Assembly: GCA_900764695.1 (NCBI GenBank) | Contig: CAAFOY010000080.1 | Location: 1 to 6,154, forward strand | Length of the DNA: 6,154 bases | Direction: 5' to 3' | DNA from: Lachnospiraceae bacterium | Lineage (GTDB): Bacteria > Bacillota_A > Clostridia > Lachnospirales > Lachnospiraceae | Shown here: positions 5,031 to 6,154 of the stretch, piece by piece | Layout: every line of letters starts with the position of its first letter | Numbering within the stretch: the first letter of the stretch is position 1 | Translations under genes and position numbers: made by a program | Notes under the pieces: generated by a model | What the model saw: only the letters and a program-made list of their open reading frames with translations | What the model was told of the DNA's origin: nothing | Database searches by the model: none

Positions 5031-6154
5031 ATAATTGTGTGGCAGTTCAGTCAATGGCTTCTCGACAACGACTGCCTTGATGTCTGTATGGAATCCACAG
5101 GAAAATACCGGATTCCTGTCTTTAATATTCTGGAAGATGAAATCAATGTTGTCATTGCCAATCCCAAATGGGTAAAGGCTGTAAAAGGCAACAAAGATGA
5201 TACCAAAGATTCTAAATGGATTGGAGACTTGTTCCGTCTTGGGCTTGTCAAAGGCAGTTATATTCCTTGCAAGGCAGTCCGTATTATGAGGGAATACACC
5301 CGCTATCGTTACAAGCTCGTTTCCTGTCGTTCAAGTGAAAAGAATAGATATCAGAATGCTCTTACTGTTTGTAATGTTGCATTAGATTCTGTTGTTTCCG
5401 ATATCTTTGGGAAGTCATCCACGTCCATTATTGACTATCTGCTTGATCAATCGGGGACATCCATTAACCACGAAGAAATCGCATCTAAACTTCTTAGAAA
5501 CCTCAAATCCAAAGAAGATGCTGTTATAGAATCCGTCGAAGGATATCAGATGACTGATACCCAAAAATACCGTATGCGTCTTGTTCGCGCACACATGGAT
5601 TATATCACAGCCGAAATCAATGATGTTGATAAAATGATAGAAAATATGATTTCTTCTAATCCTGATTTTGAAAATGCTGTCCGGTTCCTCTGTACCATTC
5701 CGGGTGTCAAACGTGATAGTGCAATCACTATCATCTCCGAAATCGGTACGGATATGTCTCAGTTCTCGGGTTCCAAACGTTTATGTTGCTGGGCTGGTTT
5801 AACACCTGGCAGCAATGAATCTGCTGGTAAGAAGAAATCTGTCTGGATTACGCGTGCTGGTGTCTACCTCAAGCCTGCATTAGTACAATGTGCTCATGCA
5901 GCCGTAAAATCTGACAAATCTCCTTACTACAAAAAGAAATATGAAGCTCTAGTTAAACGTCGTGGCAAGAAAAGAGCCATTATCGCTATTGCCCGTATGA
6001 TTCTTACTGCCATCTACCAGATGCTGTCTACCGGTGAGGAGTGGAATCCGAGCAATCTTTATAAAATCGATATGCCTGTAGCTCTTGTTGAAAAACAAAA
6101 GGCAAAAGCTATCAGACAGGCAAAGAAGCTATTACAACGTGAAGGAACACTTCC
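5031..6154 (+). mobile_element. Partial IS110-family insertion sequence
   Basis: The transposase fragment marks an IS110-type element whose left end, including the start of the transposase gene, is missing or replaced around 5025-5040. The right end is outside the window. IS110 elements typically have no long terminal inverted repeats, so the exact left border cannot be read from the sequence. Confidence 0.7.
5037..6154 (+). pseudogene. IS110-family transposase, N-terminally truncated and open at the right edge
   Basis: IS110 transposases are DEDD (RuvC-like) recombinases that also use a serine in a C-terminal domain, and move small IS elements. In-frame similarity starts about 5040 with WQFSQWLLDNDCLDVCMEST. 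The second acidic residue is in MESTGKY (Glu at 5091-5093), and the last two are in GNKDDTKDSKW (Asp codons 5196-5201 and 5208-5210). The C-terminal Transposase_20 domain is clear: FLCTIPGVKRDSAI, WAGLTPGSNESAGKKK (likely active serine at 5820-5822) and ITRAGVYLKPALVQ. The frame is open to the last base. Missing are roughly the first 50 residues, including the first catalytic Asp of the usual GIDV motif. The in-frame stop at 4995-4997 blocks extension, and no ribosome binding site precedes the GTG at 5037. Codons ending in C are commoner than in the recombinase gene. It should be inactive unless an N-terminus is supplied elsewhere. Confidence 0.85.

Noticed and set aside
4870..5083. Hydrophobic open frame on the plus strand, about 70 codons
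   Set aside because: It has no ribosome binding site, its composition just reflects T-rich DNA, and it ends inside the transposase in another frame.
5051..5251. Open frame of 66 codons on the minus strand
   Set aside because: It lies opposite the transposase motifs MESTGKY and DDTKDSKW, which explain the sequence.

Overview
The window looks like an accessory, partly decayed stretch of a low-GC Firmicute chromosome, most likely a Lachnospiraceae-type Clostridium. The reasons are the A+T-rich sequence, strong AGGAGG-like ribosome binding sites, a class B sortase with a SpaA-fold pilin carrying a TPQTG anchor motif, a DUF5688 protein, and an IS110-type transposase of the kind common in gut Clostridia. 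The species cannot be fixed from the sequence alone.

Layout. Positions 1-107 (minus) hold the first 35 codons of a peptidase S51 / class I glutamine amidotransferase-like protein. Positions 166-1570 (minus) hold the ruins of a surface-pilus cassette. A pilin has lost its 5' part and carries an in-frame amber codon. Its C-terminal anchor is fused in frame to a class B sortase that has lost its own N-terminal membrane anchor and carries a one-base frameshift. A short 36-codon ORF sits at the 5' breakpoint. Upstream are an intact XRE regulator (1778-2074, minus) and, divergently, an intact XerC/D-like tyrosine recombinase (2358-3278, plus) with its own terminator.

The second half, read on the minus strand, is a small operon. 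A promoter candidate at 4743-4770 is followed by a terminator-like hairpin, an 11-residue mini-ORF ending Pro-Pro-stop, a DUF5688 gene (3510-4526) and a 54-codon ORF two bases behind it. It ends at a bidirectional terminator shared with the recombinase. The hairpin between promoter and first ribosome binding site looks like an attenuator. This is the most interesting regulatory structure in the window.

The right end (about 5037-6154, plus) is an IS110-family transposase that lacks its N-terminus, including the first catalytic Asp, and runs off the window. Between it and the DUF5688 operon lie roughly 340 non-coding bases with several hairpins.

The pilus, recombinase and IS parts differ in A+T bias and state of decay, so the window reads as a mosaic assembled by successive insertions and deletions rather than one working system. 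The parts that look functional are the S51 gene, the XRE regulator, the recombinase and the DUF5688 operon.
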